A DNA stretch of 64,000 nt from Bacillota bacterium (lineage in GTDB: Bacteria; Bacillota; Sulfobacillia; Sulfobacillales; Sulfobacillaceae): assembly GCA_026627385.1 (NCBI GenBank), contig JAPNUR010000004.1:143814-207813 (forward strand), read 5' to 3'. Position numbers and translations under genes: made by a program. The first letter of the stretch is position 1. The number at the start of each line of letters is the position of its first letter. The notes under the pieces were generated by a model. That model did no database searches. It was not told the DNA's origin and saw only the letters and a list, made by a program, of their open reading frames with translations. This document shows positions 9,458 to 18,323 of the stretch, piece by piece.

Positions 9458-9904
9458 GTGCCTGAAGCACGGGTGAAATATCAAGGAAAAATGGCTTTTG
9501 AAGGCATCAGCGGATCCGGTCACCGGGTGCTGATGGATGGAGCACCAGAGGTAGGTGGGGAGAACCGGGGAATTCGGCCCATGGAAACCATGCTCGTGGG
9601 ATTGGGCGGTTGTACAGGCATGGATGTTGTCTCCATTTTAGAAAAGATGCGCGTGCCGTTGACATCCTTTGAGATGGGGATTGTGGGCCACCGCGTGGAC
9701 ACGCATCCAAAAATCTACGACCACATCACCATTCGCTACGAGTTTCAAACGGACGTGGCGCATACGGATAAAGTGATTCGGGCGGTGAGCCTGAGTCAAG
9801 AAAAATATTGCAGTGTTTCCGCGATGCTGGCCAAAAGCGCAAAAATTGATGCGGAAATCGTAATTAACGGTGAGGTGGTTCACAGATTGAGCCAAGGGGG
9901 ATGA
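9458..9904 (+). CDS. OsmC/Ohr-family protein
   Basis: The 148-residue product has the OsmC fold landmarks: GGENRGIRPMETMLVGLGGC with peroxidatic-type C52 and the second cysteine C118 in QEKYCSVSAM. OsmC/YhfA-type proteins reduce organic peroxides using this cysteine pair. The YhfA subgroup, which this resembles, is less well characterised. The GTG at 9458 has AAGGGGGA upstream. The longer frame from 9392 has no ribosome site. It is a single gene, with an SASP-like peptide 89 bp downstream. Confidence 0.88.
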   Translation: MPEARVKYQGKMAFEGISGSGHRVLMDGAPEVGGENRGIRPMETMLVGLGGCTGMDVVSILEKMRVPLTSFEMGIVGHRVDTHPKIYDHITIRYEFQTDVAHTDKVIRAVSLSQEKYCSVSAMLAKSAKIDAEIVINGEVVHRLSQGG

Positions 9905-9992
9905 ACCGAACTATTCATCCCCGTTAATGACATGATTGACCAGGGTGAAAACGGTCGCTGGGGCCATCCTACTTTCGAAGGGAGGGGGACCT

Positions 9993-10163
9993 GTGGCCGA
10001 TAATCACCAGCAGGCACGACTTATCCAGCAACTGACGCGAGAAAAGTTTCAAGAAGAGGTGGCGCGAGAACTGGGGATTGATTTGCACGATGTGGGCTTG
10101 GGGCCTCGTCAAGATCAGGAAAACGATCGTGCGCCAAAGGAAAATCTCACCACAAGGAAATGA
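9993..10163 (+). CDS. Short alpha/beta SASP-like protein
   Basis: A 56-residue polar protein whose middle, REKFQEEVARELGIDL, matches the first conserved helix of alpha/beta-type small acid-soluble spore proteins (FKYEVAxELGIxL). It retains an LTTR tetrad near the end. Canonical family members continue with a second GSVGGEMVKRMI-type block, which is missing because a TGA follows LTTRK. It could be a minor SASP class, a truncated gene, or a chance resemblance. The GTG start has AAGGGAGGGGG upstream. Confidence 0.5.
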   Translation: MADNHQQARLIQQLTREKFQEEVARELGIDLHDVGLGPRQDQENDRAPKENLTTRK

Positions 10164-10213
10164 CGGAACCGGTGATACCTTAGAGGCAGACAAGAAAGAA
10201 ATCACTGAAGAAG

Positions 10214-10244
10214 AACGAGTCGAGGCGTCCAGCCTCGACTCGTT
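10214..10244. terminator. Bidirectional hairpin terminator
   Basis: A perfect 13-bp inverted repeat (AACGAGTCGAGGC and its complement) with a 5-base loop lies between the SASP-like gene and the 3-prime end of the convergent Rpn-type gene. The reverse-strand side is followed by a T/C-rich run. Confidence 0.7.
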
Positions 10245-10252
10245 CCGTGCGA

Positions 10253-11287
10253 TTAGGACTCTCCACCTAGTCCCTTGGTAAACTTGATAATGTCGTCTAT
10301 GGAGCTTGCCTGAAGCACATAGGGAACCACCTTGGTACGAAGTACGTCGTCCGGTAACCCGCGAATTGTGCGCACCACTTCGCCTAAAGATGAGCCGAAC
10401 CGAGCAGATAACACAGCGAGAAGCATGTCGATTTGACCTTCGTGATGTCCTTGTTGGATTCCCTGTTGGATTCCCTGTTGGATTCCCTGTTGGATTCCTT
10501 GTTGGATCCCTTGTTGGATCCCCTGCTCAACGCCCTGCTGGATCCCCTGCTCGATTCCTTGCTTTAGACCCAATTCCAGTCCGCGAGCTAATCCGCGCCG
10601 AATGGCCTCGTCTTCTAGCTCCGTGATCAAATCGCGCATTTGAATCACTCCCACTAACCATTGTATCATGTCGTCCGTTAAAAATTGACCCGTGAGTCCC
10701 AACATGGCCGCGGCCACGAGTACTTGATGAGGACGCGGGGCGCGGTCAAGCAAGTCGATGGATACTTTCACTAATTCCTGTTGGTTTAACGAAGGGTGTG
10801 ACATAAATGGCAAAAACGCCAGGTCTAAATCGTCTGTCGCGCTCCATACTTCAGGTCGAATTCGGCTAAGGCGCTCAATGACTGTCGTGGCCTGCCGCGA
10901 GGCAATATAAATATTTTCTACCCGGATCTGGACGGCCCCGCACGATTCATAACTGGGCGCCTCTATAATGTGGGGACCAAGGTAGACCACGAGTGTCCGT
11001 ACCTGTCGCCGATGCTCCCCGTATAATGATAAGGCGTATTGCGCGAAGCGCACAAGATTAGCGACGGGGGTGGATTGAAATTCAATATCCAAAAGGGTAC
11101 CGTCTTCTAGTAAAAATACAGTGTCCAACAAGTGTTCTTGAAATTGGATCGTGCTGACTGTGTTGGGCCAGATCTCACGCACCGATGGCAATTGATCATC
11201 GTACCATTTGGTCAACGTTTCGCGAAACAGAGCTGCTAACATCTTTTGAATGCGGTCCTTAGCTGTTCGAGGAATATCAACATCCAT
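10253..11287 (-). CDS. Rpn/DUF4351-like PD-(D/E)XK protein with Gln-Gly repeats
   Basis: The 344-residue protein has an N-terminal restriction-endonuclease-like core (D55, then LLDIEFQ with E69 and Q71), as seen in Rpn recombination-promoting nucleases and DUF4351/DUF2887 transposase-like families. Residues 236-285 are a run of QGIQ/QGIE tetrapeptides. The last 59 residues (ARFGSSLGEVVRTIRGLPDD and the following helix) match the DUF4351-type tail. Rpn proteins are multicopy nucleases implicated in recombination or phage defence. The repeat arises from a 12-bp DNA unit. The ATG follows AAGGAGTG. Confidence 0.75.
   Translation of the reverse strand: MDVDIPRTAKDRIQKMLAALFRETLTKWYDDQLPSVREIWPNTVSTIQFQEHLLDTVFLLEDGTLLDIEFQSTPVANLVRFAQYALSLYGEHRRQVRTLVVYLGPHIIEAPSYESCGAVQIRVENIYIASRQATTVIERLSRIRPEVWSATDDLDLAFLPFMSHPSLNQQELVKVSIDLLDRAPRPHQVLVAAAMLGLTGQFLTDDMIQWLVGVIQMRDLITELEDEAIRRGLARGLELGLKQGIEQGIQQGVEQGIQQGIQQGIQQGIQQGIQQGIQQGHHEGQIDMLLAVLSARFGSSLGEVVRTIRGLPDDVLRTKVVPYVLQASSIDDIIKFTKGLGGES
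10433..10582. repeat. 12-bp tandem repeat inside the Rpn-like gene
   Basis: Successive copies of TTGGATTCCCTG (plus strand) occur without interruption around 10451-10500 and become variant further right (TTGGATCCCTTG and similar). Each unit encodes one QGIQ tetrapeptide on the reverse strand, so copy-number changes keep the frame. Confidence 0.85.
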
Positions 11288-11602
11288 GACAGCACACTCC
11301 TTAAAAACAAACGTTCACATAAATCATAGTCGGTGGGGAGAAACAGAGCAACAAGAAACACTCTTGATGTCGAACGGTTTTTCATGACATCCTTCGTGTT
11401 CTCCAATGGTTGAGCGCCTACGACGCACAGTCATTTGAATTCCGCGACCTGTGGCACCATGGGCAAGGGGCATTTCCACCCGCTGGATCAGTCGCCCCGA
11501 CTTTATTCCATGGCCTCTCGGTGGTTTGCGCTAAGCCCGATACGCGCGGCTTGTGGGTCACAGGGGGGTTCAGTATAATCGGGGAGGAAATGGGGGACGC
11601 AA
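11288..11602. other. 315-bp intergenic region between divergent genes
   Basis: It separates the Rpn-like gene from ychF and should hold both promoters. No confident elements or RNA structures were recognised. Short opposed frames here are shadows. Confidence 0.4.
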
Positions 11603-12667
11603 GTGGATATTGGTTTGATTGGTCTGCCACGGTCGGGTAAGACGACAATTTTTAACTTACTGACGCATGCCCATGTGGATACCACAGCATTTGGCGGGAA
11701 GGTTGAATCGCGGCGCGGCTTAGCGCCGGTGCCCGATCCACGGTTAGAGTGGTTGCGCAACCTTTACCATCCCAAAAAGGTGACCCCAGCGCAATTGACA
11801 GTGGTAGATGTCCCGGGCCTAGCCCGAAACGATAGTCAAGGACCGAATCGGTTTTTACACGATGTGCGGCAAGTGGATGCCTTGATTCATGTGGTACGCG
11901 GATTTCGCTCAGAACTCGGCGAGGATCCGGCTCCGTTGGCGGAACTTGAAGATATGGAACTGGAACTCAATTTATCTGACCTAGACCTTGTGGAGAAGCG
12001 TCGCGAGCGAATTCGCGCAGCGAAGAAAGCGACCAAGGAAATGCAACATGAGTTACTGTTGCTCGACCAGCTGTTCGAGGTATTGGAGTCTGGTCAGCGG
12101 TTGGATCAATTGTCGCTTATGGAGGAGGATCGGCGCTTCTTCAGCGGGTACCAGTTTTTGACCTTAAAACCGATGATTTGGTTGTTGAACTTGGATGAGG
12201 AGAGCTTTCGCAGCGGGCATTACCGTGATCGTGAACGGATTGAAGCCATGGCGCGCGAAAAAGGGATCCCGCTAGTGCTCATGGCGGGGGCGATGGAAGA
12301 GGAAATTCAGCAACTGGACGAAGCGGACCGGATCGAATTTTTGCGGGATTTAGGAGTCGAGGAGACAGGTACCGCTCGCTTGGCTCGGGCTACCTACCAG
12401 CATTTGGGACTCATTTCGTTTTTAACCGCGGGTGAAGACGAAGTGAGGGCATGGACAATTCAGCGGGGCACTCGGGCGAAGGAAGCGGCAGGCAAAATTC
12501 ATTCGGACATTGAACGGGGATTTATTCGCGCGGAAGTTGTGGCCTTTGACGCCTTGGTCAAAGCGGGAAATCTGGCCAAAGCTCGCGAACACGGGGATGT
12601 GCGCCTCGAAGGCAAAGATTATGTGATGCAAGATGGGGACGTGGTGAATTTTCGCTTTAACGTGTAA
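11603..12667 (+). CDS. ychF: Redox-regulated ATPase YchF (Obg-like)
   Basis: This 354-residue protein has the Obg-family P-loop GLPRSGKTT near residue 7, switch G3 motif DVPGLA, an ATP-specifying N-x-D-E segment (LLNLDEES) in place of NKxD, a coiled-coil helical insertion around residues 125-165, and a C-terminal TGS/YchF domain ending QDGDVVNFRFNV. YchF proteins are universally conserved ATPases that bind ribosomes and affect stress and translational fidelity. The GTG start follows GGGGAGGAAATGGGGG. hemL begins 15 bp after the stop, suggesting cotranscription. Confidence 0.92.
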   Translation: MDIGLIGLPRSGKTTIFNLLTHAHVDTTAFGGKVESRRGLAPVPDPRLEWLRNLYHPKKVTPAQLTVVDVPGLARNDSQGPNRFLHDVRQVDALIHVVRGFRSELGEDPAPLAELEDMELELNLSDLDLVEKRRERIRAAKKATKEMQHELLLLDQLFEVLESGQRLDQLSLMEEDRRFFSGYQFLTLKPMIWLLNLDEESFRSGHYRDRERIEAMAREKGIPLVLMAGAMEEEIQQLDEADRIEFLRDLGVEETGTARLARATYQHLGLISFLTAGEDEVRAWTIQRGTRAKEAAGKIHSDIERGFIRAEVVAFDALVKAGNLAKAREHGDVRLEGKDYVMQDGDVVNFRFNV

Positions 12668-12682
12668 GGGGAGTGACGACTC

Positions 12683-13969
12683 GTGGGCGGGACAACAGAG
12701 TCATTATGGCAAAGGGCCACAAAGGTCTTACCCGGTGGAGTGAATTCTCCGGTGCGGTCGTTTCGCGGAGTAGGCGGTCAGCCCTTTTTTGTTCGCGAAG
12801 GTCATGGACCCTATGTGATTGCCGAGGATGGCACGCGTTACCTGGATTATGTGATGGGTTATGGCCCGTTAATTTTAGGCCACGCACATCCTCGCGTCGT
12901 TGAGGCGATTCGAGAACAAGTTGGACGAGGCATCAGCTTTGGCATCCCCACGCGTCTTGAGGTGGAGTTGGCTGAAGAGTTAGCTGGCGCGATTTCGGTG
13001 GTGGATATGGTGCGGCTGGTGAACTCTGGGACGGAAGCGACGATGAGCGCGTTGAGAGTGGCCCGAGCTGTGACCGGGCGCCCGCGAGTTTTAAAATTTT
13101 CCGGATGTTATCACGGGCACCACGACTCCCTCCTAGTGAAGGCGGGATCCGGGGCGGCTACGATGGGAGTGCCGGACTCGGCCGGCGTACCCGAGCCTAT
13201 TGCCGCCCTGACGCTGACCGTGCCGTATAACGACAGCGATGCGGTGCGGCAGGCGTTCCGAAACTATGGAAAGGAGATCGCGGCCGTCATTGTCGAGCCT
13301 GTTGCAGGCAATATGGGGACCGTCCCACCGGTCCCTGGATTTTTAGAAACGATTGAAGAGGTGACCAAGGCCTATGGCGCCTTATGGATTAGCGATGAGG
13401 TGATGGCGGGGTTCCGTGTTAATTACGGGAGTGTAGCCGAGGTGCGAGGGTTGCACCCCGATATCATCACGCTCGCGAAGGTTATTGGAGCGGGAATGCC
13501 GGTGGGAGCGTATGCCGGGAAGCGCGAATATCTGTCGCTCGTGGCCCCCAGTGGCCCCGTATATCAAGCGGGAACGTTTTCGGGCAATGCGCTGGCCATG
13601 GCGGCTGGATTGGCTCAGCTTAATGTGGTAAAGGCACCCGATTTCTATGCCCCCCTTGTCGAACGGACGCGCCTTTTGGCTCAAGGACTGGTAGAACGGG
13701 CTAAGCGCCACGGTATTGCGGCTTCTTATCACCAGGCGGGGGCGATGTTTGCCTTGTTCTTTCGAGCTCAGGCCCCTTTGAACTTTGACGAAGTGATGGA
13801 AACTGATGCTGCCCTCTATCGACAGTATTTTCACGGTATGTTGAGCGCGGGTATCTTTATGCCGCCGTCACCCTATGAATCGGTGTTTGTGTCAGCAGCT
13901 CACAGTGACGAGGACATTGAGCGCACGCTGGTCGCGGCCGATCGCGTGTTTGCTCGGTTACCGGGATGA
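12683..13969 (+). CDS. hemL: Glutamate-1-semialdehyde 2,1-aminomutase
   Basis: HemL moves the amino group of glutamate-1-semialdehyde to give 5-aminolevulinate for heme, siroheme and cobamide synthesis. The 428-residue protein is standard length. The N-terminal LPGGVNSPVRSF signature, the GTEATMSALR motif, the D238 cofactor aspartate in WISDEVMAGFR and the PLP-binding lysine K266 in TLAKVIGAG are all present. No other heme genes lie in the window. The 3-prime end overlaps the convergent L,D-transpeptidase gene by 70 bp. Confidence 0.95.
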   Translation: MGGTTESLWQRATKVLPGGVNSPVRSFRGVGGQPFFVREGHGPYVIAEDGTRYLDYVMGYGPLILGHAHPRVVEAIREQVGRGISFGIPTRLEVELAEELAGAISVVDMVRLVNSGTEATMSALRVARAVTGRPRVLKFSGCYHGHHDSLLVKAGSGAATMGVPDSAGVPEPIAALTLTVPYNDSDAVRQAFRNYGKEIAAVIVEPVAGNMGTVPPVPGFLETIEEVTKAYGALWISDEVMAGFRVNYGSVAEVRGLHPDIITLAKVIGAGMPVGAYAGKREYLSLVAPSGPVYQAGTFSGNALAMAAGLAQLNVVKAPDFYAPLVERTRLLAQGLVERAKRHGIAASYHQAGAMFALFFRAQAPLNFDEVMETDAALYRQYFHGMLSAGIFMPPSPYESVFVSAAHSDEDIERTLVAADRVFARLPG

Positions 13970-14805
13970 ATCGATGGTCGTGTGCGGAACAAGGCGGGGG
14001 ATGGGTACGTGAGCGGTGTGTCCCGGGAAATGCGTGGGGTGTGGCCATAAACGATCACCGGTGTGCCGATGTCCGCAAAATGCCACAGCCACTCAGCATT
14101 TGCCGGATCGCCCGTGGGTCCCCAAGGGCTCTCGTTAGTGGATAGCTGCACGCAGCCGTGGCTTGCCGGACGACCGAAGCGATGGTTCCACCACGCGCCA
14201 TGAAAGGCAATGGCACCATTAAAATATTGGGCGTAAGGCACGTGGGGCACGTCCCAGCGATCGTGTCCCTGGCCACCGACCATATGATCGTCCACTACGC
14301 GGCGGTAAATCCAAAATGTCCCCGGTGGTGTACTCCAGCGGGGAGGCACACCCGTCGATACGGGGAGCGTGCGCACAATGCGCCCGTTTTCGCCGGCGAT
14401 GAGAGTCTGTGTGCTGAGGTCCACTGCTAACCATCTTCCGTCGTCGGTGGCTAGGGTCGCGCGAAAATTCGTATGAGCCCAGTGAAAGCGAATGATGCTA
14501 TTTCCAGGCCAGGTCTTGCGGGGCATAATAAGAAAGTGATGGGGACCAAGGGCGCGAATCAACACCGGAATGCGGGGACGTATTTCCAGCCGGGCCCTTA
14601 CTGCACTCGGGGTGAAGGCGGTCATGGTGGTGAGTTGTACGGGGGCTTTAATACCCGCTTTGGGAGCCGCGATGGAAAAGATTACCGGTCGGGTGGTCCC
14701 GAGCGCTCGCGGGTCCCCGTGTGGAGCGTGGGGTGGGATCATCATGGTGGCAGTGATAAATAGGGCGGCAAGGCCAAGTAGGGACATGCGCAGCTGTTGA
14801 AACAT
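13900..14805 (-). CDS. Secreted L,D-transpeptidase (YkuD domain)
   Basis: The 301-residue protein starts with a signal sequence (LLGLAALFITATMM). Its YkuD catalytic domain spans roughly residues 124-250. The active-site motif HGAWW-x6-GRPASHGC contains H202, H216 and nucleophile C218. L,D-transpeptidases make 3-3 peptidoglycan cross-links or attach proteins and often serve in spore cortex or stationary-phase walls. The tail (residues 255-301) is Arg/Ser-rich and read over the end of hemL on the opposite strand, so the exact C-terminus may be extended relative to its family. Confidence 0.88.
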   Translation of the reverse strand: MFQQLRMSLLGLAALFITATMMIPPHAPHGDPRALGTTRPVIFSIAAPKAGIKAPVQLTTMTAFTPSAVRARLEIRPRIPVLIRALGPHHFLIMPRKTWPGNSIIRFHWAHTNFRATLATDDGRWLAVDLSTQTLIAGENGRIVRTLPVSTGVPPRWSTPPGTFWIYRRVVDDHMVGGQGHDRWDVPHVPYAQYFNGAIAFHGAWWNHRFGRPASHGCVQLSTNESPWGPTGDPANAEWLWHFADIGTPVIVYGHTPRISRDTPLTYPSPALFRTRPSIHPGNRANTRSAATSVRSMSSSL

Positions 14806-14854
14806 GGTGTTCCTCGCTTTGCGTCAAAATTCCTCAAGGAGGTGGCTTTGGGTC

Positions 14855-15097
14855 GTGGTCCACATCACCGTCATATTCTTCTCCTATGCCGCCGATCGTA
14901 TGAAAGGGCGCACGCAGGAATTTACCGTTCCTGCCGGCACTAGCGTTGCCGCGTTTTTTGACCAGGCGCTGTCTCCGTCCATGGGGGAACCGGCGCACCA
15001 TTTCATGTTTAGTGTGAACGCGGAGTGGGTTGACCCGTCCTATGTACTGCAGGATGGCGACGAGTTGGCCGTGATTCCCCCAGTGAGCGGGGGGTAG
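14855..15097 (+). CDS. moaD: Molybdopterin synthase small subunit (MoaD/ThiS-like)
   Basis: An 80-residue beta-grasp sulfur carrier ending in the diagnostic diglycine VSGG. MoaD is thiocarboxylated at that glycine and delivers sulfur to MoaE for molybdopterin formation. The VNAEWVDPSYVLQDGDELAVIPPVSGG tail layout is typical. The GTG at 14855 lies 12 bases after AAGGAGG. moaE starts 17 bp downstream, forming a two-gene unit. Confidence 0.88.
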   Translation: MVHITVIFFSYAADRMKGRTQEFTVPAGTSVAAFFDQALSPSMGEPAHHFMFSVNAEWVDPSYVLQDGDELAVIPPVSGG

Positions 15098-15114
15098 GAG
15101 GTGATCCGGCGTCG

Positions 15115-15558
15115 ATGGATGTGGTGAAGATCCAAACAGAGCCAATTCAGGTGGATATGGCGTTAAAGACCATTTCCGATGCCAGTTGCGGAGCCCAAGC
15201 GATCTTTTTAGGGACGGTCCGCGACTCCTTTGAAGGGCGGCCGAGTCGTGGTTTATTGTACGAAGCCTATCATGCATTAGCCGAAAAAGAAATGCGTCGC
15301 ATTGCCCACGAATTGAGGGCGGAGTTTTCTGTTCGCCATGTGGCGCTCATCCATCGGGTGGGGGAACTGGGACTCGAAGAAGTGGCCGTCTTGGTCGCGG
15401 TATCGGCGGGACATCGCGACGCGGCTTTTGCGGCGTGCCAGGCGGGTATTGACCGCATCAAAACTCGCGTGCCCATCTGGAAAAAAGAGCGGTGGGCAGA
15501 CGGGCATAGTTCGTGGCATGATGATCCCCAGGCTAGCTCAAGTGAAACACCTCTTTGA
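15115..15558 (+). CDS. moaE: Molybdopterin synthase large subunit
   Basis: MoaE with MoaD inserts sulfur into precursor Z (cPMP) to give molybdopterin. The 147-residue protein has the FLGTVRDSFEG loop, the YEAYHALAEKEM helix, the HRVGEL strand and the active-site VPIWKKE lysines. No moaA, moaC or moeA is near, so the pathway is scattered. The last 26 bp overlap the convergent response-regulator gene. Confidence 0.93.
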   Translation: MDVVKIQTEPIQVDMALKTISDASCGAQAIFLGTVRDSFEGRPSRGLLYEAYHALAEKEMRRIAHELRAEFSVRHVALIHRVGELGLEEVAVLVAVSAGHRDAAFAACQAGIDRIKTRVPIWKKERWADGHSSWHDDPQASSSETPL

Positions 15559-16267
15559 CCTTTTTTACATTAGCGCGGCTGACTAAGACTTCGCTTTGGG
15601 CTTTGTCTTTCATTTTGAGGAGATAGGTGCCGTTAAAATGCGGCATAATCGCACGCACAAAGCGCGTGTTGACGATAAAGCTGCGGTGCGTGCGAAGAAA
15701 ATCCTGAGGTAGGCGCGCTTCTAGTTCGTTCATCGTGAAGCGCGTCTGTAGCCGTCCCTCCTTGGTGGCCACGAAAATGCTCTCCTTTTCTGCGGCAATA
15801 TAGACAATTTCTGCAACAGGGATGGGAATTGTCTGCTCATTGTATTCACACGGGACCCACTCCAAGGGTGCGTGATCGTCGTCGCGAGCGGATAGTTCAG
15901 GACCGCCGGTGAGACGGCGGACGGTTTCGTCAATGCGCGCCCGGCTGACAGGTTTTAGCAAGTAGTCCACCGCATAGGCCAAGAAAGCCTCGAGCGCGTG
16001 TTCTTCGTATGCGGACACAAAGACGATCTTGATCTCGGGCCGCGTGGCCTTTAGTTCCAATCCCAAATCCATCCCCGATTCACCCGGCATGGACACATCC
16101 AGGAAGACCACATCATAATCAATGGCGTTTAATAATGTCCGCGCCTCCGGTACGCTGGCGGCTTCCCCGACGATTTGAATGACGTCACGATGCGGCTCTA
16201 AGAGATAACGTAACTCCATGCGTGCGGGGGCCTCGTCCTCGACAATTAATGCTTTAAGCGGTGGCAT
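15533..16267 (-). CDS. LytTR-family response regulator
   Basis: The 244-residue protein is a CheY-like receiver (acidic D11/E12, phosphoacceptor D57 in VFLDVSMPG, conserved LLKP lysine) joined to a C-terminal LytTR DNA-binding domain (IVYIAAEKESIFV, FLRTHRSFIVN and the final VSRANVKKVKEVF). Such regulators bind paired direct repeats and control wall, autolysis or transport genes. It overlaps its sensor kinase gene by 14 bp, so the two are translationally coupled and make one system. Confidence 0.92.
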   Translation of the reverse strand: MPPLKALIVEDEAPARMELRYLLEPHRDVIQIVGEAASVPEARTLLNAIDYDVVFLDVSMPGESGMDLGLELKATRPEIKIVFVSAYEEHALEAFLAYAVDYLLKPVSRARIDETVRRLTGGPELSARDDDHAPLEWVPCEYNEQTIPIPVAEIVYIAAEKESIFVATKEGRLQTRFTMNELEARLPQDFLRTHRSFIVNTRFVRAIMPHFNGTYLLKMKDKAQSEVLVSRANVKKVKEVFHLS

Positions 16268-17531
16268 CTTCTACACCTCGCAAGGGCACCGTGAGGCGGA
16301 CGGTCGTTCCCGAGCCTTCGCGGGACCTCAGCTTTAAATGATATTGAGGCCCGTAAAGTCCCATCATGCGTTCTGCCACGTTCGAGAGGCCGACCCCCAT
16401 GCCACTCCCGCGGCCCATCTCAAAAATTTCGTATTGTTTGGCCCGCGGGATGCCGACCCCATTGTCCGACACATAGATGACGAGCCGATTACCGTGAATG
16501 CGGGCCGTCACGCTGACCGTTCCGGGCCCCTCGCGATGGCTTAATCCGTGGACCACGGCGTTTTCGACCAACGGCTGTAAAGTTAAGATGGGAACCGGAA
16601 CGTCGAGTGCCCGGGGATCTACCCGCACACGATAAAATAGGCGTTCTCCAAAACGCGCTCGTTCCAATGTCAAGTAGGTATTGACATATTCGATTTCGTC
16701 GCGTAGGGGGATCGTCGGCCCCCGGTGCTGGAGCGATCGCCGAAAGAAGGCTGCTAACTCGATGAGTAGGTCGCGCGCACGGTCCGGGTCGGTTCTTGAA
16801 AACGCGATAATGGTGTTTAAGACATTAAAGAGAAAATGGGGGCGAATTTGTGCCTGTAACGCTTCTAGTCGGGCATCCGCAGCGAGTGTTCGTTGCCTGT
16901 CAGCTTCGACAACCTCCATTAACAACGACAACATTTGAGCAATGCCTTCGGCGTGCTGGACAACACGGCTGGGCAGCAATCGGTGGGTTGCGATATAAAG
17001 CTTAATAGCGCCCACGGATTGGCCGTGGGAAATCAATGGCGCAATGACCACCGTGCCCAGGTCACATTCGTCGTACGATCCCATCAGTTCACTGGTGTCC
17101 AAAATGCGCGTCACTCGGTCGCGGATGGTACGGCGTGTGGTGTCCGACAAAGGGCTTCCGGGTTGATGTTGGGGACACGCTTTTCCGGCCCAGCCTAAGA
17201 CAATTTGCGTATCGCAGATGGCCACGGCGTCTACTTCCGCCGTACGCTGAATAATGTCCGCTAAATGCTGGGCGGTCTCCCGGTTCAGCCCCTGGCGTAG
17301 ATGGGGTAACGCTTGGTTACCGATTTGAAATGTTGTTTCCGCGGGATCAGGCCCTACCGGTTCTACGCGTTTCGTATGCATCGTGAGTGACGTGGTGCGG
17401 GCAAAAGCCCAGATGCCGACAACCAAGGATAAGCCGAAGGCTACCCAGGGCCAATAGCGTCCGAGGTGTAAAATCAGCGGCACTGCGATGAGAACCCAAG
17501 TGGCGATCCAGAGGACCCGTGCATCCTTCAT
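16254..17531 (-). CDS. LytS-type sensor histidine kinase with GAF domain
   Basis: A 425-residue kinase with two N-terminal transmembrane helices (about 5-21 and 28-46) separated by only a few residues, a GAF-like domain (about 85-205), then the His_kinase module with phosphoacceptor H232 in QIRPHFLFN, N-box LVENAVVHG and G-boxes DNGVGIP and GMGVGLSNV. With no sizeable external domain, signal sensing probably occurs in the cytosolic GAF domain (which contains several cysteines) or the membrane. It is followed directly by the cognate LytTR regulator and preceded by pncA, whose stop is adjacent to its start. Confidence 0.9.
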   Translation of the reverse strand: MKDARVLWIATWVLIAVPLILHLGRYWPWVAFGLSLVVGIWAFARTTSLTMHTKRVEPVGPDPAETTFQIGNQALPHLRQGLNRETAQHLADIIQRTAEVDAVAICDTQIVLGWAGKACPQHQPGSPLSDTTRRTIRDRVTRILDTSELMGSYDECDLGTVVIAPLISHGQSVGAIKLYIATHRLLPSRVVQHAEGIAQMLSLLMEVVEADRQRTLAADARLEALQAQIRPHFLFNVLNTIIAFSRTDPDRARDLLIELAAFFRRSLQHRGPTIPLRDEIEYVNTYLTLERARFGERLFYRVRVDPRALDVPVPILTLQPLVENAVVHGLSHREGPGTVSVTARIHGNRLVIYVSDNGVGIPRAKQYEIFEMGRGSGMGVGLSNVAERMMGLYGPQYHLKLRSREGSGTTVRLTVPLRGVEDATA

Positions 17532-18101
17532 TTAAAGCAGCTGGGCTCCTTTCGCGGCCATTTCCGCCAGGGCACGCTCGCTATCGCCGGGAGAGACGTC
17601 CACCCCGCGCACACCATTTTTGATGACAACGGTTTCAAAGCCCGCTGCTAACGCATCAAGGGTCGTCGCTCGTACACAATAATCTGTCGCGAGTCCCACG
17701 ATGTAGAGGCGGTCGATGCTCTGAGAACGAAGATAATCGGCTAAACTGAGCGCAGACTCATCGGCGGATACGCCATCAAATCCACTGTACGCCTCCCGGT
17801 CGCGGTCTTGACCTTTGAGGAAACGGGCGTGTCCGGGTGGGAGCCGAAGCGCGGGATGTAATAAGTAGCCCGGAGTGTTCACAATGCAGTGAGGTGGCCA
17901 AGGCCCCCCGCGCTCTAAAAACGAAATATGATCAGGGGGGTGGGCGTCTTGAGTCGTCACAATGAGGTGACGGTTATCGGCGAAGCGATTCACCCATTCT
18001 TGTACAACGGGAATAATGGCATCGCCATGAGGTACGGCTAATGCTCCTCCAGGACAAAAATCCTGTTGGAGATCGACGATAATCAGCGCATCCCGTGTCA
18101 T
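17532..18101 (-). CDS. pncA: Nicotinamidase / isochorismatase-family hydrolase
   Basis: The 189-residue protein has the nicotinamidase triad D10 (IIVDLQQDF), K96 (FLKGQD) and C142 (ATDYCVRAT), plus metal ligands D52, H54 and H71 in the expected spacing. It would convert nicotinamide to nicotinate for NAD salvage. Two adjoining motifs (CPGGALAVP and VCVRATTLDA-like) strongly match the PncA subfamily. The gene abuts the LytS-type kinase start, so the three reverse-strand genes may form one transcript. Confidence 0.92.
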   Translation of the reverse strand: MTRDALIIVDLQQDFCPGGALAVPHGDAIIPVVQEWVNRFADNRHLIVTTQDAHPPDHISFLERGGPWPPHCIVNTPGYLLHPALRLPPGHARFLKGQDRDREAYSGFDGVSADESALSLADYLRSQSIDRLYIVGLATDYCVRATTLDALAAGFETVVIKNGVRGVDVSPGDSERALAEMAAKGAQLL

Positions 18102-18323
18102 TCCCCTGCTCCCTTCTTTGGCCCCCTTGTTGACTTTATTTTAGCATGAGTTCTGTCAGCTGATCGTGCACGTTTTCTTACGTGGTATGTGTCAGGACCC
18201 GCGTCAACGGTGGTTTTGCGGCTCGTCGAACAATCGTGGTGCCTATTGCTGTCTTGAGAGCGACGGGTCGATCCGCGGTCATTCCGAATTAAACACGGGG
18301 GAGTCAGGGTTATGGCTATGCTT

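Noticed and set aside
10090..10281. A frameshifted continuation of the SASP-like peptide
   Set aside because: The +1 frame (GNDGTGDTLEADKKEITEE) does not restore the second SASP block convincingly.
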